Below are positions 1 through 9,645 of a DNA stretch of 64,000 nucleotides, in pieces. Origin of the DNA: Desulfovibrionaceae bacterium (GTDB taxonomy: Bacteria > Desulfobacterota > Desulfovibrionia > Desulfovibrionales > Desulfovibrionaceae); the NCBI GenBank assembly GCA_910575755.1, contig CAJTFO010000001.1, positions 124,001 to 188,000 of the forward strand. The letters run 5' to 3'. The translations under genes and the position numbers were made by a program. Under the pieces are notes generated by a model that was given only the letters and a program-made list of their open reading frames with translations, ran no database searches and was not told the DNA's origin. Numbering within the stretch: the stretch's first letter is position 1; each line of letters opens with the position of its first letter.

Positions 1-544
1 CCAGCTTGGCCATTTTGCCGCCGATGGTGGCTTCGCGCTCCACCAGAATCACGGGCACGCCGCCGTCGGCGCAGTCCAGCGCGGCCTGAATGCCCGCCAC
101 GCCGCCGCCGATAACCAGCACCTTTTTGGTCACGTCAAAGGATTTGGCCGCCAGGGGCTTGTTGTTGCGCAGCTTTTCCACGGCCAGGCGCACCAGCTCG
201 GCGGCCTTGTTGGTATTGGCTTCCTTGTCCCTGCCGATCCAGGAGACATGCTCGCGGATGTTGGCCATCTCGAACATGTAGCGGTTGAGCCCGGCCCGCT
301 CCACGGTGCGGCGGAAGGTGGGCTCGTGCATGCGCGGCGTGCAGGAGGCCACCACCACGCCGTCCAGCCTGTGTTCGTGGATGGCCGCCTCAATGGCGGC
401 CTGGCCCGGCTCGGCGCAGGTGTACATGGGGTCGTCGGCGTACACCACATCCGGAAAGCCGCGGGCGATTTCAGCCACTTTCGCGCAGTCAACAGTACCG
501 CCGATATTGCTGCCGCAATGGCAGATAAAGACGCCTATTCTCAT
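1..544 (-). CDS. hdrA: HdrA-like heterodisulfide reductase subunit A (5' part; continues beyond the left edge)
   Basis: Only the N-terminal 181 codons are inside the window. The protein starts MRIGVFICHCGSNI, the usual HdrA beginning, and reaches an FAD-binding glycine-rich motif VLVIGGGVAGIQAALD at about residue 142, followed by TIGGKMAKL at the window edge. HdrA is the FAD and iron-sulfur flavin-bifurcating subunit that passes electrons to HdrBC. The ATG lies in a TAATG junction with the hdrB stop, so the two genes overlap by one base and are probably translationally coupled. The order hdrC-hdrB-hdrA on one strand supports a soluble Hdr complex. Flox or Mvh partner genes, if present, would lie off the left edge. 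The N-terminal family match is strong; QmoA-type relatives share parts of this fold, but the adjacent HdrB and HdrC favour HdrA. Confidence 0.88.
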   Translation of the reverse strand, partial: MRIGVFICHCGSNIGGTVDCAKVAEIARGFPDVVYADDPMYTCAEPGQAAIEAAIHEHRLDGVVVASCTPRMHEPTFRRTVERAGLNRYMFEMANIREHVSWIGRDKEANTNKAAELVRLAVEKLRNNKPLAAKSFDVTKKVLVIGGGVAGIQAALDCADGGVPVILVEREATIGGKMAKL

Positions 545-1437
545 TATCTGTCTCCTTCGCCGGCCTGCGCGCCGTCAATCTTGCGCAGCAGTTCATCGGC
601 GCTGACGCGGAGTTTTTCAAGTCCGAGATGTTCGGGCGCAATGCCGAAGGCCAGGCCCATCATCTGCGTGAAGTAGAGCACGGGCATGCGGAAGAAGGCG
701 TCAGCCTCTTTGGCGGCCTGTTTCTGGCGCAGGTCAAGATTCATCTGGCAGAGCGGACAGGCCACCACCACGGCGTCCACGCCCAGCTGGGTGGCCAGCT
801 CCAGAATGCGGCCCGAATTGCGCGCGGTCATGACCCGTTCAGGAATGCCGAAAGACGCGCCGCAGCAGGCTGTCTTGAGCGGAAAATCCACCATTTCCGC
901 GCCGCAGGCGGAGAGCAGGCTTTCCATGAGCGTGGGATTTTCCGGGTCGCCGAAATCCATGACTTCGGGCGGGCGGCTCATGAGGCAGCCGTAATAGGCG
1001 GCCAGTCTGACGCCCTTGAGGCTTTTCTTCACCTGCGCGGCAATGGCGTTGGCGTCGTAAACCCTGGCGATGCCCTGCATCACCGAAGTGACTTCGGGAA
1101 AGTGCGCCGCCGCCGGAGTGTCCAGCAGTTCGTCCACGCGCGCGCGAAACTGCGGGTTTTCCATGCGTTTGGCCGCGTGACGCAGGTTGGAAAGGCAACT
1201 GGGGCAGGGCGTCAGCACGGTTTCGGCCTGCTCGCGGGCCGCAATGTCCAGATTGCGCGCGCACAGCGCGGCGGAAAGCTCGGTGTCCACGGCGTGGGCC
1301 GGGGTGGAGCCGCAGCAGTTCCAGCCCGGCAGTTCCTCAAGGTGGATGCCCAGGGCCGCGCACACGGCCTGGGTGGATTTTTCATAATCCGCCGAGGAGC
1401 CTTTGGCCGAGCAGCCGGGATAGTATGCAAACTTCAT
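544..1437 (-). CDS. hdrB: HdrB-like heterodisulfide reductase subunit B (CCG-domain protein)
   Basis: This 297-residue protein has the two cysteine-rich CCG domains that hold the non-cubane [4Fe-4S] clusters of HdrB. The first includes the N-terminal YYPGCSAKG and GWNCCGSTPAH, then LTPCPSCLSNL. The second includes YYGCLMSRP, TACCGASFG and VACPLCQMNL. HdrB is the site of disulfide reduction in methanogen Hdr; in sulfate reducers the physiological disulfide partner is less certain. The start overlaps the hdrC stop in an ATGA arrangement, and the stop overlaps the hdrA start. Length is typical of the family. Confidence 0.93.
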   Translation of the reverse strand: MKFAYYPGCSAKGSSADYEKSTQAVCAALGIHLEELPGWNCCGSTPAHAVDTELSAALCARNLDIAAREQAETVLTPCPSCLSNLRHAAKRMENPQFRARVDELLDTPAAAHFPEVTSVMQGIARVYDANAIAAQVKKSLKGVRLAAYYGCLMSRPPEVMDFGDPENPTLMESLLSACGAEMVDFPLKTACCGASFGIPERVMTARNSGRILELATQLGVDAVVVACPLCQMNLDLRQKQAAKEADAFFRMPVLYFTQMMGLAFGIAPEHLGLEKLRVSADELLRKIDGAQAGEGDR

Positions 1438-2015
1438 GGCCGCACCCCCTCGCGCTTGGCGCGCTCCTTGTAGCGCTGCATGATCCGGGCCACCGCGTCG
1501 GCGCCGCCGGGAATGACGTGGGGCCTGAAGCCCAGCTTTTTCTTTTTCAGCGCTTCGGGCGCGAGATCAAGATCTGTAAACAGGCGCAGGGAGCGCATCA
1601 TGTACAGCGCCATGGTGCCGATTTCATAGGTGCGGCCGAAGGCGCGCACGGTGTCGAGAAAGGAAAACCAGAACTTCTCCACCTTGGGCACGGCCACCCG
1701 GCCTTCCTTGCGGGCCATGTGACGCAGGGTCTCCATGACCGCCGCCACGTCAATATTGTTGGGGCAGCGCAGGGAGCAGGTGGAACAGGACAGGCACATC
1801 CAGATGGAGCGCGAGTTGAGCACCTCGTCTTTCAGGCCAAGCTGCACGCCGCGCATGATCTGGTTGACCTGCCGGTCATAGACGAAACCCGCCGGACAGC
1901 CGGCCGTGCAATTGCCGCACTGGTAGCAGGTGGACACGTTTTGGCCGCTTTGCGCCTCCACTTCCGCCGTAAAGGCGGCGTCGCGCATCCGGCTCAGGTT
2001 AATGGCGTCGTTCAT
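1434..2015 (-). CDS. hdrC: HdrC-like heterodisulfide reductase subunit C (2x[4Fe-4S])
   Basis: The 193-residue protein carries two ferredoxin-type cysteine motifs, CYQCGNCTAGCP near residue 30 and CLSCSTCSLRCP near residue 75, which bind two [4Fe-4S] clusters. It should carry electrons between HdrA and HdrB. It is the first gene of the hdrCBA operon as seen here. The start ATG follows a plausible ribosome site (CCAGAGAGTTGCC). The stop overlaps the hdrB start by four bases (ATGA). Confidence 0.93.
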   Translation of the reverse strand: MNDAINLSRMRDAAFTAEVEAQSGQNVSTCYQCGNCTAGCPAGFVYDRQVNQIMRGVQLGLKDEVLNSRSIWMCLSCSTCSLRCPNNIDVAAVMETLRHMARKEGRVAVPKVEKFWFSFLDTVRAFGRTYEIGTMALYMMRSLRLFTDLDLAPEALKKKKLGFRPHVIPGGADAVARIMQRYKERAKREGVRP

Positions 2016-2095
2016 GGCAACTCTCTGGTTAGAAGCTGACGGACAGGAGCGGGAAAAAGTTAAATTTTTTTGTACTTACAGGAGAATACAGTAAA

Positions 2096-2123
2096 AATCT
2101 AGGTGCTGACGGGGCAAAGTCAA
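2096..2123 (-). promoter_or_regulatory. Possible sigma-70 promoter of hdrCBA
   Basis: On the minus strand TTGACT is followed after 16 bases by TAGATT, about 80 bases upstream of the hdrC start. It sits in an AT-rich gap between aroQ and hdrC, which suggests hdrCBA has its own promoter. The -10 match is moderate, so this is tentative. Confidence 0.35.
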
Positions 2124-2139
2124 AATATGGCTTCTTTTT

Positions 2140-2598
2140 TTACGTTTTTTTGACCTGTGGCGCCCTTTGCGCCATGCCGCAGGCGGCGCGCAGGCCCAGA
2201 AGATAGCTGTCCACCCCGAATCCCGCGATGCTGCCGGCGCAGACCGGGGCCAGCACGGAATTGTGGCGAAAGGCTTCGCGCGCGTGCACGTTGGACATGT
2301 GCACCTCCACCACGGGCACGCTCACAATGGCCAGAGCGTCCGCTATGGCGTAGCTGTAATGGGTCCAGGCGCCGGCGTTGATGACCACGGCCTGGATGTC
2401 TTCTTCAGGGATGCGATGGATGCGCTCCACCATTTCCCCTTCATGGTTGGTCTGAAAGGTCGCAAGGCCCGCGCCCAGCTTCCCGGCCAGGGCCGTCAGG
2501 GCCGCGTTGATGTCCGCCAGCGTGGCCGTGCCGTAGTGGGCCGGATCACGCCTGCCGAACATGTTCAGATTAACGCCGTGCAGGATCAGAATATTCAT
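2140..2598 (-). CDS. aroQ: 3-dehydroquinate dehydratase, type II
   Basis: Converts 3-dehydroquinate to 3-dehydroshikimate in the shikimate pathway. The 152-residue product has the type II signatures HGVNLNMFGRRDP at the N-terminus, the lid tyrosine in DPAHYGTATL, NAGAWTHYSYAI, and the catalytic histidine segment VEVHMSNVHAREAFR. The chosen start gives the family-standard MNILILHG beginning. An in-frame ATG 30 bases upstream (base 2628) overlaps the aroE stop as ATGA and would add MTHTHTTGTA. Neither start has a strong ribosome site, so the longer form is possible. It lies directly downstream of aroE on the same strand. Confidence 0.95.
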   Translation of the reverse strand: MNILILHGVNLNMFGRRDPAHYGTATLADINAALTALAGKLGAGLATFQTNHEGEMVERIHRIPEEDIQAVVINAGAWTHYSYAIADALAIVSVPVVEVHMSNVHAREAFRHNSVLAPVCAGSIAGFGVDSYLLGLRAACGMAQRAPQVKKT

Positions 2599-2624
2599 GG
2601 CTGTGCCCGTGGTATGAGTGTGCG

Positions 2625-3521
2625 TCATGGCGCGCCATACAGCGCCTTTTCAAGATTGCGCCGGGCTTCGGGGGGCAGGGGCCTGCCGGTCCAGAGCCGG
2701 AACTGGGCGTCGGCCTGGCCGAAAAACATTTCCAGGCCCGTGACGCAGCGCCGCCCGGCCCGGCGCGCCTCGCGCAGGAAACGGGTTTCCAGCGGATTAT
2801 ACACAATGTCGTAAGCCACAGGGGCCGTATCGGCGCATGCTTTTCCGCTGGCCGCTCCTGTGGCGTCCGCCGGGCGGACAGGGGGGGACAGGCTGAAATC
2901 ATAGGGACTTTCGTCATCATGCTTGCCGCGCATGCCCAGAGGCGTGGCATTGATGATCAGGTGGGCGGGCGCGTCATGCCGCTGTTCCCAGGGCAGGGGC
3001 GTCAAGCCGAAGCGTTCGGCCAGGGGCAGATGGCTGCGGTTGGAGGGCGTGGTCACAAAGACATTGCGGCAGCGCCGCAGGCGCAGCCCGGCGGCCACGG
3101 CGTGGGCGGCCCCGCCCGCGCCCAGCAGCAGGGCATCCGTATTTTCCAGGGGCGCGTCCGCCAGAGGGGCCAGAAAGCCGCTCACATCGGTATTGTCGCC
3201 GCAGAGGGTTGCTCCGTCCCAGTAGAGGGTGTTGACCGCGCCGGCCAGTTCCGCCTGCGGGCTGATGCTGTCCAGCAGGGGCAAGAGGGCCATTTTGTGC
3301 GGAATGGTCACCGAACACCCCTTGATGCCCAGCAGGCGCACACTGTCCACAAAGGCGGGCAGGCGCTCCGGCGGCACTTCCCAGCGCAGATAGACCGCCG
3401 GAATGCCCAGGGCCTGAAAGCCGGTGTTGTGCAGCAGCGGAGAAAGGCTCTGGGCCAGGGGCCAGCCTGTCACCCCGTAAAGATCGACGGGCAGAAAAGG
3501 TTTTGGCGAATGCCGCGGCAT
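2625..3521 (-). CDS. aroE: Shikimate dehydrogenase
   Basis: NADPH-dependent reduction of 3-dehydroshikimate to shikimate. Seen are the substrate-binding SLSPLLHN, the catalytic lysine in VTIPHK, AGAVNTLY, the aspartate in GDNTDVSGF, and the nucleotide-binding LLLGAGGAAHA. A C-terminal GLEMFFGQADAQFRLW matches the family end. At this start GAAGG lies about ten bases upstream; an ATG nine bases earlier would sit too close to that site. A roughly 25-residue insertion rich in Ala, Pro and Asp (near residues 215-240) makes the protein longer than usual. It is followed by aroQ with overlap and preceded by glmS on the same strand. Confidence 0.93.
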   Translation of the reverse strand: MPRHSPKPFLPVDLYGVTGWPLAQSLSPLLHNTGFQALGIPAVYLRWEVPPERLPAFVDSVRLLGIKGCSVTIPHKMALLPLLDSISPQAELAGAVNTLYWDGATLCGDNTDVSGFLAPLADAPLENTDALLLGAGGAAHAVAAGLRLRRCRNVFVTTPSNRSHLPLAERFGLTPLPWEQRHDAPAHLIINATPLGMRGKHDDESPYDFSLSPPVRPADATGAASGKACADTAPVAYDIVYNPLETRFLREARRAGRRCVTGLEMFFGQADAQFRLWTGRPLPPEARRNLEKALYGAP

Positions 3522-3614
3522 GGAATGCATGCCTTCAGGATAGCCTATCGCGCTTGCGCGGGCAAGAAGACTCCCGGTCCATACCGCGGGTTGTGGTCAT
3601 GACCCGGTCGTTTT

Positions 3615-5441
3615 TTACTCCACGGTGACGCTTTTGGCCAGATTGCGCGGCTGGTCCACATCCTTGCCCAGATAATCCGCCATCTCATAGCTGAAAAGCT
3701 GAAGCGCGGGCAGAGCCGCAAAGGCGGCCAAAGGCGCGGGCAGAGCCGGGATAATCCAGGGATCGTCCACAGCCAGATCCAGGCCGGGATTGGTCAGGGC
3801 GATGACCTTGCCCTGACGGGCCTGCACTTCCACGATATTGGACTTGACCTTGGGGAAGAGCGCGTCATCCAGGGCCAGGGCGAAGGTGGGAAAAGCGGGA
3901 TCAATGAGGGCAATGGGGCCATGCTTCATTTCGCCCGCGGCATAGCCTTCGGCGTGGATGTAGGACAGCTCTTTGAGCTTGAGCGCCCCTTCCAGAGCCA
4001 GGGGGTAACAGTGCCCGCGACCGAGATAGAAAAAATTGCGGGCCTGGGCGTATTTGCGCGAAAGTTCGCGGGCCCTGTCGTGCATGGCCGGCAGATAATC
4101 GTCCAGCAGCGCGGGCAGAGATTCCAGCAGGCCGATGAGCTCACGCCGCCGCGTTGCGGGCAGGCTGTTCCGGCGGCAGCCCCAGTACAGGGCCATCAGG
4201 GCCAGGGTGAGCATCTGGCTGCACATGGCTTTGGTGGAGGCCACGCTGATTTCCGGCCCGGCCTGGGTATAGATGACGGCCGAGGCCTCGCGCGCGATGG
4301 ACGAGCCCACCACATTGCAGAGGCCCAGCACGGGCACGCCGTGTTCGCGGGCAATGCGCAGGGCCGCAAGGGTGTCGGCGGTTTCGCCGCTCTGGCTGAT
4401 GACCAGCGCCATCTCTTCTTTTTCCAGAAGCAGGCTGTCGCGGTAGCGGAACTCCGAAGCTATTTCCACCTGCACCGGTATTCCGGCCCAATGCTCCAGC
4501 AGATGCCTGCCCCAGAGTCCTGAATGGTAGGAAGTGCCGCAGGCCACGATATGCAGGCGGCGCGGCACGGGCAGGGCGTCCAGCTCCGGCAGCAGGGCCG
4601 CATCGCGCGCGGCATTGATCCGACCGGTCAGCCCGTCGCTGATAACGCGCGGCTGTTCAAAGATTTCCTTGAGCATGAAATGACGGTGGCCGCCCTTTTG
4701 CGCGGCCTGCATGTCCCACTGGATGGTCTGCGCCTCATGCTCCACAGGGGCGAGGTCCGCCAGGCGCAGAATTTCGTACTGCGCGGGCGTGGCCCGCACC
4801 AGTTCGCCGTCTTCCAGAAATATCACCCGCCGGGTATAGGGCAAAAAGGCCGGAATGTCCGAGGCCACGAAGTTTTCACCCGTGCCCAGACCGAAAATCA
4901 GCGGCGCGGACATGCGCGCGGCGTAGATGGTTTCCGGCTCGGCGCTGTGCATGAGGCAGACCGCATAGGCCCCATGCGCTTCGCGCAGGGCCGCCGCAAA
5001 GGCGTGCAGCAGATCGGGTTCGCTTTTGCGGCGCTCGGCTATGAGATTGACCAGCACCTCTGTGTCGGTTTCGGAATGAAAGACATAGCCCTTGGACGCA
5101 AGATCGGCCTTGACTTCCTGATAGTTTTCAATAATGCCGTTATGCACCAGAGCCAGGGAACCATCATTGCTCAGATGGGGATGGGCGTTGCGCTCCGCCG
5201 GCACGCCATGCGTGGCCCAGCGGGTGTGACCCATGGCGCAGGTGGCTGTGGCAAGCGGTTCCTGGGCCAGCTTTTCCTCCAGGGCCGCCAGCTTGCCCTT
5301 GGCACGCATCACGCGCAGACCGCCCTGGCGCACAAAGGCCACACCGGCGGAATCATAGCCCCGGTATTCCAGACGGCACAGACCTTCCACCACCACGGGC
5401 ACGGCGGGCCGATGCCCCGCATAACCGATAATGCCGCACAT
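3615..5441 (-). CDS. glmS: Glutamine--fructose-6-phosphate aminotransferase (isomerizing)
   Basis: Makes glucosamine-6-phosphate from fructose-6-phosphate and glutamine, the first step toward UDP-GlcNAc. The 608-residue protein begins MCGIIGYAG, so the catalytic Cys is residue 2 after Met removal. This start is preceded by GGGAGAA at good spacing, which rules out the upstream in-frame Met. Class II glutaminase motifs GHTRWATHG and HNGIIENY occupy the first 220 residues. Two SIS domains follow (near 290-420 and 455-590), and the C-terminus DQPRNLAKSVTVE is the family hallmark. No glmS ribozyme core was recognised upstream. Confidence 0.97.
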   Translation of the reverse strand: MCGIIGYAGHRPAVPVVVEGLCRLEYRGYDSAGVAFVRQGGLRVMRAKGKLAALEEKLAQEPLATATCAMGHTRWATHGVPAERNAHPHLSNDGSLALVHNGIIENYQEVKADLASKGYVFHSETDTEVLVNLIAERRKSEPDLLHAFAAALREAHGAYAVCLMHSAEPETIYAARMSAPLIFGLGTGENFVASDIPAFLPYTRRVIFLEDGELVRATPAQYEILRLADLAPVEHEAQTIQWDMQAAQKGGHRHFMLKEIFEQPRVISDGLTGRINAARDAALLPELDALPVPRRLHIVACGTSYHSGLWGRHLLEHWAGIPVQVEIASEFRYRDSLLLEKEEMALVISQSGETADTLAALRIAREHGVPVLGLCNVVGSSIAREASAVIYTQAGPEISVASTKAMCSQMLTLALMALYWGCRRNSLPATRRRELIGLLESLPALLDDYLPAMHDRARELSRKYAQARNFFYLGRGHCYPLALEGALKLKELSYIHAEGYAAGEMKHGPIALIDPAFPTFALALDDALFPKVKSNIVEVQARQGKVIALTNPGLDLAVDDPWIIPALPAPLAAFAALPALQLFSYEMADYLGKDVDQPRNLAKSVTVE

Positions 5442-5568
5442 ATTCCGCTTCTCCCGGCAAAACCCCGCGTACAACGAGGCGTTCATACTTTCATACGGAA
5501 AAGCCGGGCGCGTTCAGGCGCGCCATCCGGCACAAGCCCGATCCGGCCCGGCTCAGACACGAAACGCG

Positions 5569-7491
5569 CTACATGTTCACACGGTCCACCATATCCGGAT
5601 TCAATATCTCCACCCTGGCCCTGGAGGCCAGGTTCTGCATGAAAAGCTGGTACAGGCCGTCCACCCTTTCGCGGGACACGCCGTTGCTCATCAGATCCCG
5701 CACGGTGTTCCACTCCTGCGGATCAGGCGGCTGCACCGCGTCCACACGGCACAGCAGCGCGCCCGGCCCTTCGCTTTTGCCCTCCACGGCATAGGCCGTG
5801 GGCAGCCAGACGCCGGGTCTGGCCGCAAAGAGGGCTTCAGACAGGGCGGCGTCAGGCGCGAAATCCGCCAGGGCGCCGCCGCGATCCATGACAGGCGCGG
5901 TCTTGATGTTCAGGCTTGCTTTCTGGGCATTGGACAAGGGGCCGTCCTTCAGTTCCCCGCGACGGGCCGAGGCGTTCTCCAGAGCGGCCTGAAGGGCCTT
6001 TTCGGCGGTCAGTCTGGCCATAATGGCCTGCTTCACCGCGCTGAGCGGCTGGATGGAACCTGGTTCGGATTTGACCACCCTGGCCACCAGATATTTGTCC
6101 CCGGCCTCCAGGGCCGTATCCACGGGCGCGCCCGGAACCGCAGCCATGAGCGCCGCTGCCCCGCCGGAACTCACGCCCAGCTTCCGCTCCAGCTCGCTCT
6201 GGCTGAGCAGGCCGCTCTGTTGGGCCTTCAGGTCGAAGCGGGCCGCGCTTTCGGCCAGAGGCTTGCCCAGAATGTTGTCTTCAATAAGGCTGTCCAGCAC
6301 ATCGTGCAGCTTGTCCGCGCCCTGCTCCTGCGCCAGCCCCTGGCGCGCTTCCTGCAGAGCGTCCTTGAAGGGCTTGAGGCCGCCGGGCTTCTTTGCTTCC
6401 ACCTTGATGACATGCAGGCCGAAGGGACTGCGCACCGGCCCGGAAACCTGCCCTGGCTCCAGGGCGAATGCCGCATCTTCAAAGGCTTTCACGGTCTTGC
6501 CGCGCGCGATCCAGCCCAGCTCGCCGCCAGGGCCGGCCGCATTGGGGCCGTTGCTGGCGTCGGCCACGACCGCGAAATCCTTGCCGCTCTTGAGTTCGGC
6601 CTGAATTTTCGCTATCTGCTCGCGGGCCTTTTTCTCCGCCTCGGCCGGAGCGTCTTCAGCCAGAGGCGCCAGAATGTGCGCAACCTTGACCTGTTCCTGT
6701 TCTTCAAAGCGGTTTTGGTTTGCCTCGTACCACTTTCGCGCCTCCGCCTCACTGATGCTTTCCGGCTTGACCAGAGTTTCGGGCGACACGCTCACATAGG
6801 CCACATCCACCTTGGGCGGAATGGCGAACTCCTGCTTGTGGGCGTCATAATAGGCGCTGACTTCCTGATCCGTCACCCTGGCGTCGCCGGCGAAGCGGGC
6901 GGCCGGGATGAAGATGTAGTCCACCACGCGCCTTTCCCGCAGAAAGTTGTAGCGGTTTTGCGCTTCATCAGGATCCACCCAGGCCGGAGCTGTAATCAGG
7001 GTAAATATTTTTTCGCGCAGGAGCTGATCGCTCATGTCTTTTTCATACTGGGCGGGGCTGATGCGCTGGGCGGCCAGCACGCGGGTATAGGCTTCGGGGT
7101 CGAAGCGCCCCTGAGCGTCCTGAAAGACCTTGATCTCGCCCACGGCCCGGCGCAGTTCCAGCGGCGTCACGCCGATGCCCGCGCGCGCGGCTTCCTGGGT
7201 CAGCAGGGTCTGCTGAATCAGGTCGCGCAGCACCTCACGGCCCAGATGCCGCGCCTTGAGCTGCTCGCGGGTGATGCCGGGATTGTTGCGCAGCACTGAT
7301 TCTTCCGCATTGCGATAGGCCTGCTCGAACTGCTGGGCCAGGATGGGGTCGCCGTTGACCATGGCCACCACATTGATGGAATCCCTGTCATTGAAGCTGC
7401 CCACGCCCCAGAAGACAAAGACGAGAATGATGACGCCGAAGGCCACCTTGACGCCGAAAGACTGCGCGTTGGAACGGATATAATCAAGCAT
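5569..7491 (-). CDS. ppiD: PpiD/SurA-like membrane-anchored peptidyl-prolyl isomerase
   Basis: A 640-residue periplasmic folding factor. The N-terminus MLDYIRSNAQSFGVK precedes one transmembrane anchor (VAFGVIILVFVFWGVGSF), then a SurA-type chaperone region including VNGDPILAQQFEQAYRNAE. A parvulin PPIase domain lies near residues 240-345 (VKVAHILAPLAEDAPAEAEKKA, broken here at AEDAP; DASNGPNAAGPGGELGWIARG; SPFGLHVIKVE). A long C-terminal region follows. The start was chosen because CCGGAGTACGC precedes it and the TM anchor lies just behind it, as in PpiD; an upstream in-frame Met adds an unlikely 35-residue tail. It probably helps outer-membrane and periplasmic proteins fold. Confidence 0.9.
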   Translation of the reverse strand: MLDYIRSNAQSFGVKVAFGVIILVFVFWGVGSFNDRDSINVVAMVNGDPILAQQFEQAYRNAEESVLRNNPGITREQLKARHLGREVLRDLIQQTLLTQEAARAGIGVTPLELRRAVGEIKVFQDAQGRFDPEAYTRVLAAQRISPAQYEKDMSDQLLREKIFTLITAPAWVDPDEAQNRYNFLRERRVVDYIFIPAARFAGDARVTDQEVSAYYDAHKQEFAIPPKVDVAYVSVSPETLVKPESISEAEARKWYEANQNRFEEQEQVKVAHILAPLAEDAPAEAEKKAREQIAKIQAELKSGKDFAVVADASNGPNAAGPGGELGWIARGKTVKAFEDAAFALEPGQVSGPVRSPFGLHVIKVEAKKPGGLKPFKDALQEARQGLAQEQGADKLHDVLDSLIEDNILGKPLAESAARFDLKAQQSGLLSQSELERKLGVSSGGAAALMAAVPGAPVDTALEAGDKYLVARVVKSEPGSIQPLSAVKQAIMARLTAEKALQAALENASARRGELKDGPLSNAQKASLNIKTAPVMDRGGALADFAPDAALSEALFAARPGVWLPTAYAVEGKSEGPGALLCRVDAVQPPDPQEWNTVRDLMSNGVSRERVDGLYQLFMQNLASRARVEILNPDMVDRVNM

Positions 7492-7839
7492 GCGTACTCC
7501 GGAATGCCGAATTGTCCTCCCGCTTCCGGCGTCTGTGGCCGGGAACGGGGGCGCTGACAGGGGTGAAAGTATAAGCGCCTTTGCATGGAAATTCAAGAAA
7601 AGGCCGCCACGGTGACGAAGACGGATACATCTGTTTTGAGTTTTGCCAGCCTGTTGTGTCGTGATGATCCGTCAAAACCGGCCTTTTCGTCGCTGGCGGC
7701 GTCATCTGGCGCTTTTTCCGCGAAATGACGGCGACGAACAGATTGAAAACTGCTATAGATGTATCAGCCCTGAACCTCCAGGCAGGCAAGCGTATGAAGC
7801 TGTGGGCTGAATCGGCGCCAAGGGCATGTCCGCAGCCAT
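7492..7839. other. Gene-less gap between ppiD and the atpE terminator
   Basis: No credible coding sequence was found on either strand. The gap holds the upstream region of ppiD and one shortened copy of the dispersed repeat (7709-7757). The remainder contains no recognised element. Confidence 0.6.
7709..7757 (+). repeat. Dispersed intergenic repeat, copy A (shortened)
   Basis: Contains TTTTTCCGCGAAATGACGGC, then GACGAACAGATTGAAAA and TGCTATAG. The same order of blocks occurs at 36209-36329 and 38844-38964. This copy lacks the 5' third and the internal ATTTTCAATC half of the small hairpin. It lies in a non-coding gap. Confidence 0.75.
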
Positions 7840-7870
7840 AAAAAAAGGGAGGCCGAAACCTCCCCTTTTT
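7840..7870 (-). terminator. Rho-independent terminator of the atpZIBE operon
   Basis: On the minus strand a GGGGAGG stem, loop TTTCGG and CCTCCC stem are followed by a run of seven T. It lies 20 bases after the atpE stop. Confidence 0.85.
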
Positions 7871-7888
7871 ACGGTCGTGAGCTGCGGA

Positions 7889-8374
<486 letters not shown>

Positions 8375-9079
8375 TTAGTGCTCAGGGCCTTCCAGAGCGC
8401 CCTTGATATAAAACATGGTCAGCATGAAGAAGACAAAGGCCTGCATGGTCTTGCCCAGAAGGAAGAGGGCATAGATGGGCAGTGTGCCCAGCAGAGGGGC
8501 CATGACAAAGAAGAGAACCATGACAATTTCCTCACCCCGGATGTTGCCGAAAAGACGGAGGGAGAGAGAAACCGGTCGGGAGAGGTGCGAAACAACTTCC
8601 AGCGGGAACATCAGCGGAATGAGAAACTTGGACGGTCCGGTGAACTGGTGGATGTAATGGCTTTTCCAGCGCATCAGGCCCACGGCGTTGTAATAGACCA
8701 GCACAAAGAGCGCCATGCACACCGTGGTGTTCAGATTGGCTGTGGGCGCGTCGAAACCGGGGATCAGGCCCATCAGGTTCATGCCGAAAATGTAGATGAA
8801 CATGCCGGCCAGCAGCGGAACGTATTTGCGCCCCACTTCACCCATGGTCGCACAGACGAAACGCTCAATGGTATCGACCAGCGCCTCAAAGAAATTTTGC
8901 AGTCCTCCCGGCACAAGGGTCAGCCGCCGGCGCATGATGAAGGCCACTGCAAACAGAATGGCCATGCAGACCCAGGAATAAAAGACGTGCTTGAATTCAA
9001 TCACCTGCCCGCCCAGGGTGATCTCGTCCATGCCCATAAATGTGGAAAGCAATACCGGATGCGGCAAACCACCTGCCAT
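8375..9079 (-). CDS. atpB: ATP synthase Fo subunit a
   Basis: A 234-residue polytopic stator subunit that forms the proton half-channels next to the c-ring. The sequence has several hydrophobic helices, the conserved arginine segment [14 protein letters not shown], and a C-terminal helix with [19 protein letters not shown]. The ATG at 9079 follows AGGAGGCTGGCTC; the longer open frame upstream is compositional. It lies between atpI and atpE on the same strand. Confidence 0.96.
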   Translation of the reverse strand: MAGGLPHPVLLSTFMGMDEITLGGQVIEFKHVFYSWVCMAILFAVAFIMRRRLTLVPGGLQNFFEALVDTIERFVCATMGEVGRKYVPLLAGMFIYIFGMNLMGLIPGFDAPTANLNTTVCMALFVLVYYNAVGLMRWKSHYIHQFTGPSKFLIPLMFPLEVVSHLSRPVSLSLRLFGNIRGEEIVMVLFFVMAPLLGTLPIYALFLLGKTMQAFVFFMLTMFYIKGALEGPEH

Positions 9080-9192
9080 GAGCCAGCCTCCTGTGTGAAA
9101 CAAGCTGAACCGTGTTTTCCAAGGCTGCGCGGCGCGAATGCCCGCAGTCTTTTCCTCAGTAAAGTCTTGTCTGCCGCGCCGCCCCGCGGCGC

Positions 9193-9645
9193 TTACTCCT
9201 GGCCGGATGCGCCCCGCGTTTCGCGCGACGCTACGGCGAAGGTGAGCAGAGCCGTGACGGCTCCGGCGGTCAGGCCGCCCAGAATGGCCGTTACCGGCGC
9301 TTGCCAGACAATCAGCGCCAGGTAGAGCAGCCCGGCCAGAAGCAGCAGTCTGCCGCCCCAGCGCAACAGCACGACACGCAGAAAGGCGGTGCTGTATTCG
9401 CCCAGGCCCACGCGCAGAAAAAAGCGCGCCAGGCTCCAGAATGTCATGGCCATGAGGCCCAGCCCCACGCCGAACCAGAAAAACCAAGGCGTCACGGCGA
9501 ATATCATGCCGCCGCTCAGCAGAAACAGGGCCGTCAACAACAGTTCATTCCGCACCAGCGGCCGGATGACCGGATGACTGACGCCCCGCCGCCAGAGCCA
9601 GGCGTCAAGACTGTGCGTCATGCTTTTCAGCGTCTGCGCGACCAT
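9193..9645 (-). CDS. atpI: ATP synthase subunit I (AtpI-like membrane protein)
   Basis: A 150-residue protein with four predicted membrane helices ([49 protein letters not shown] and [17 protein letters not shown]), as in ATP synthase I proteins that help assemble the c-ring. GGAGAAAGGG directly precedes the ATG. Its 5' end overlaps the end of atpZ by about 40 bases, suggesting coupling. The position upstream of atpB supports the call; sequence conservation in this family is low. Confidence 0.8.
   Translation of the reverse strand: MVAQTLKSMTHSLDAWLWRRGVSHPVIRPLVRNELLLTALFLLSGGMIFAVTPWFFWFGVGLGLMAMTFWSLARFFLRVGLGEYSTAFLRVVLLRWGGRLLLLAGLLYLALIVWQAPVTAILGGLTAGAVTALLTFAVASRETRGASGQE

Noticed and set aside
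5442-5568. Possible glmS ribozyme or riboswitch upstream of glmS
   Set aside because: No recognisable ribozyme core; only a short GC hairpin is seen.
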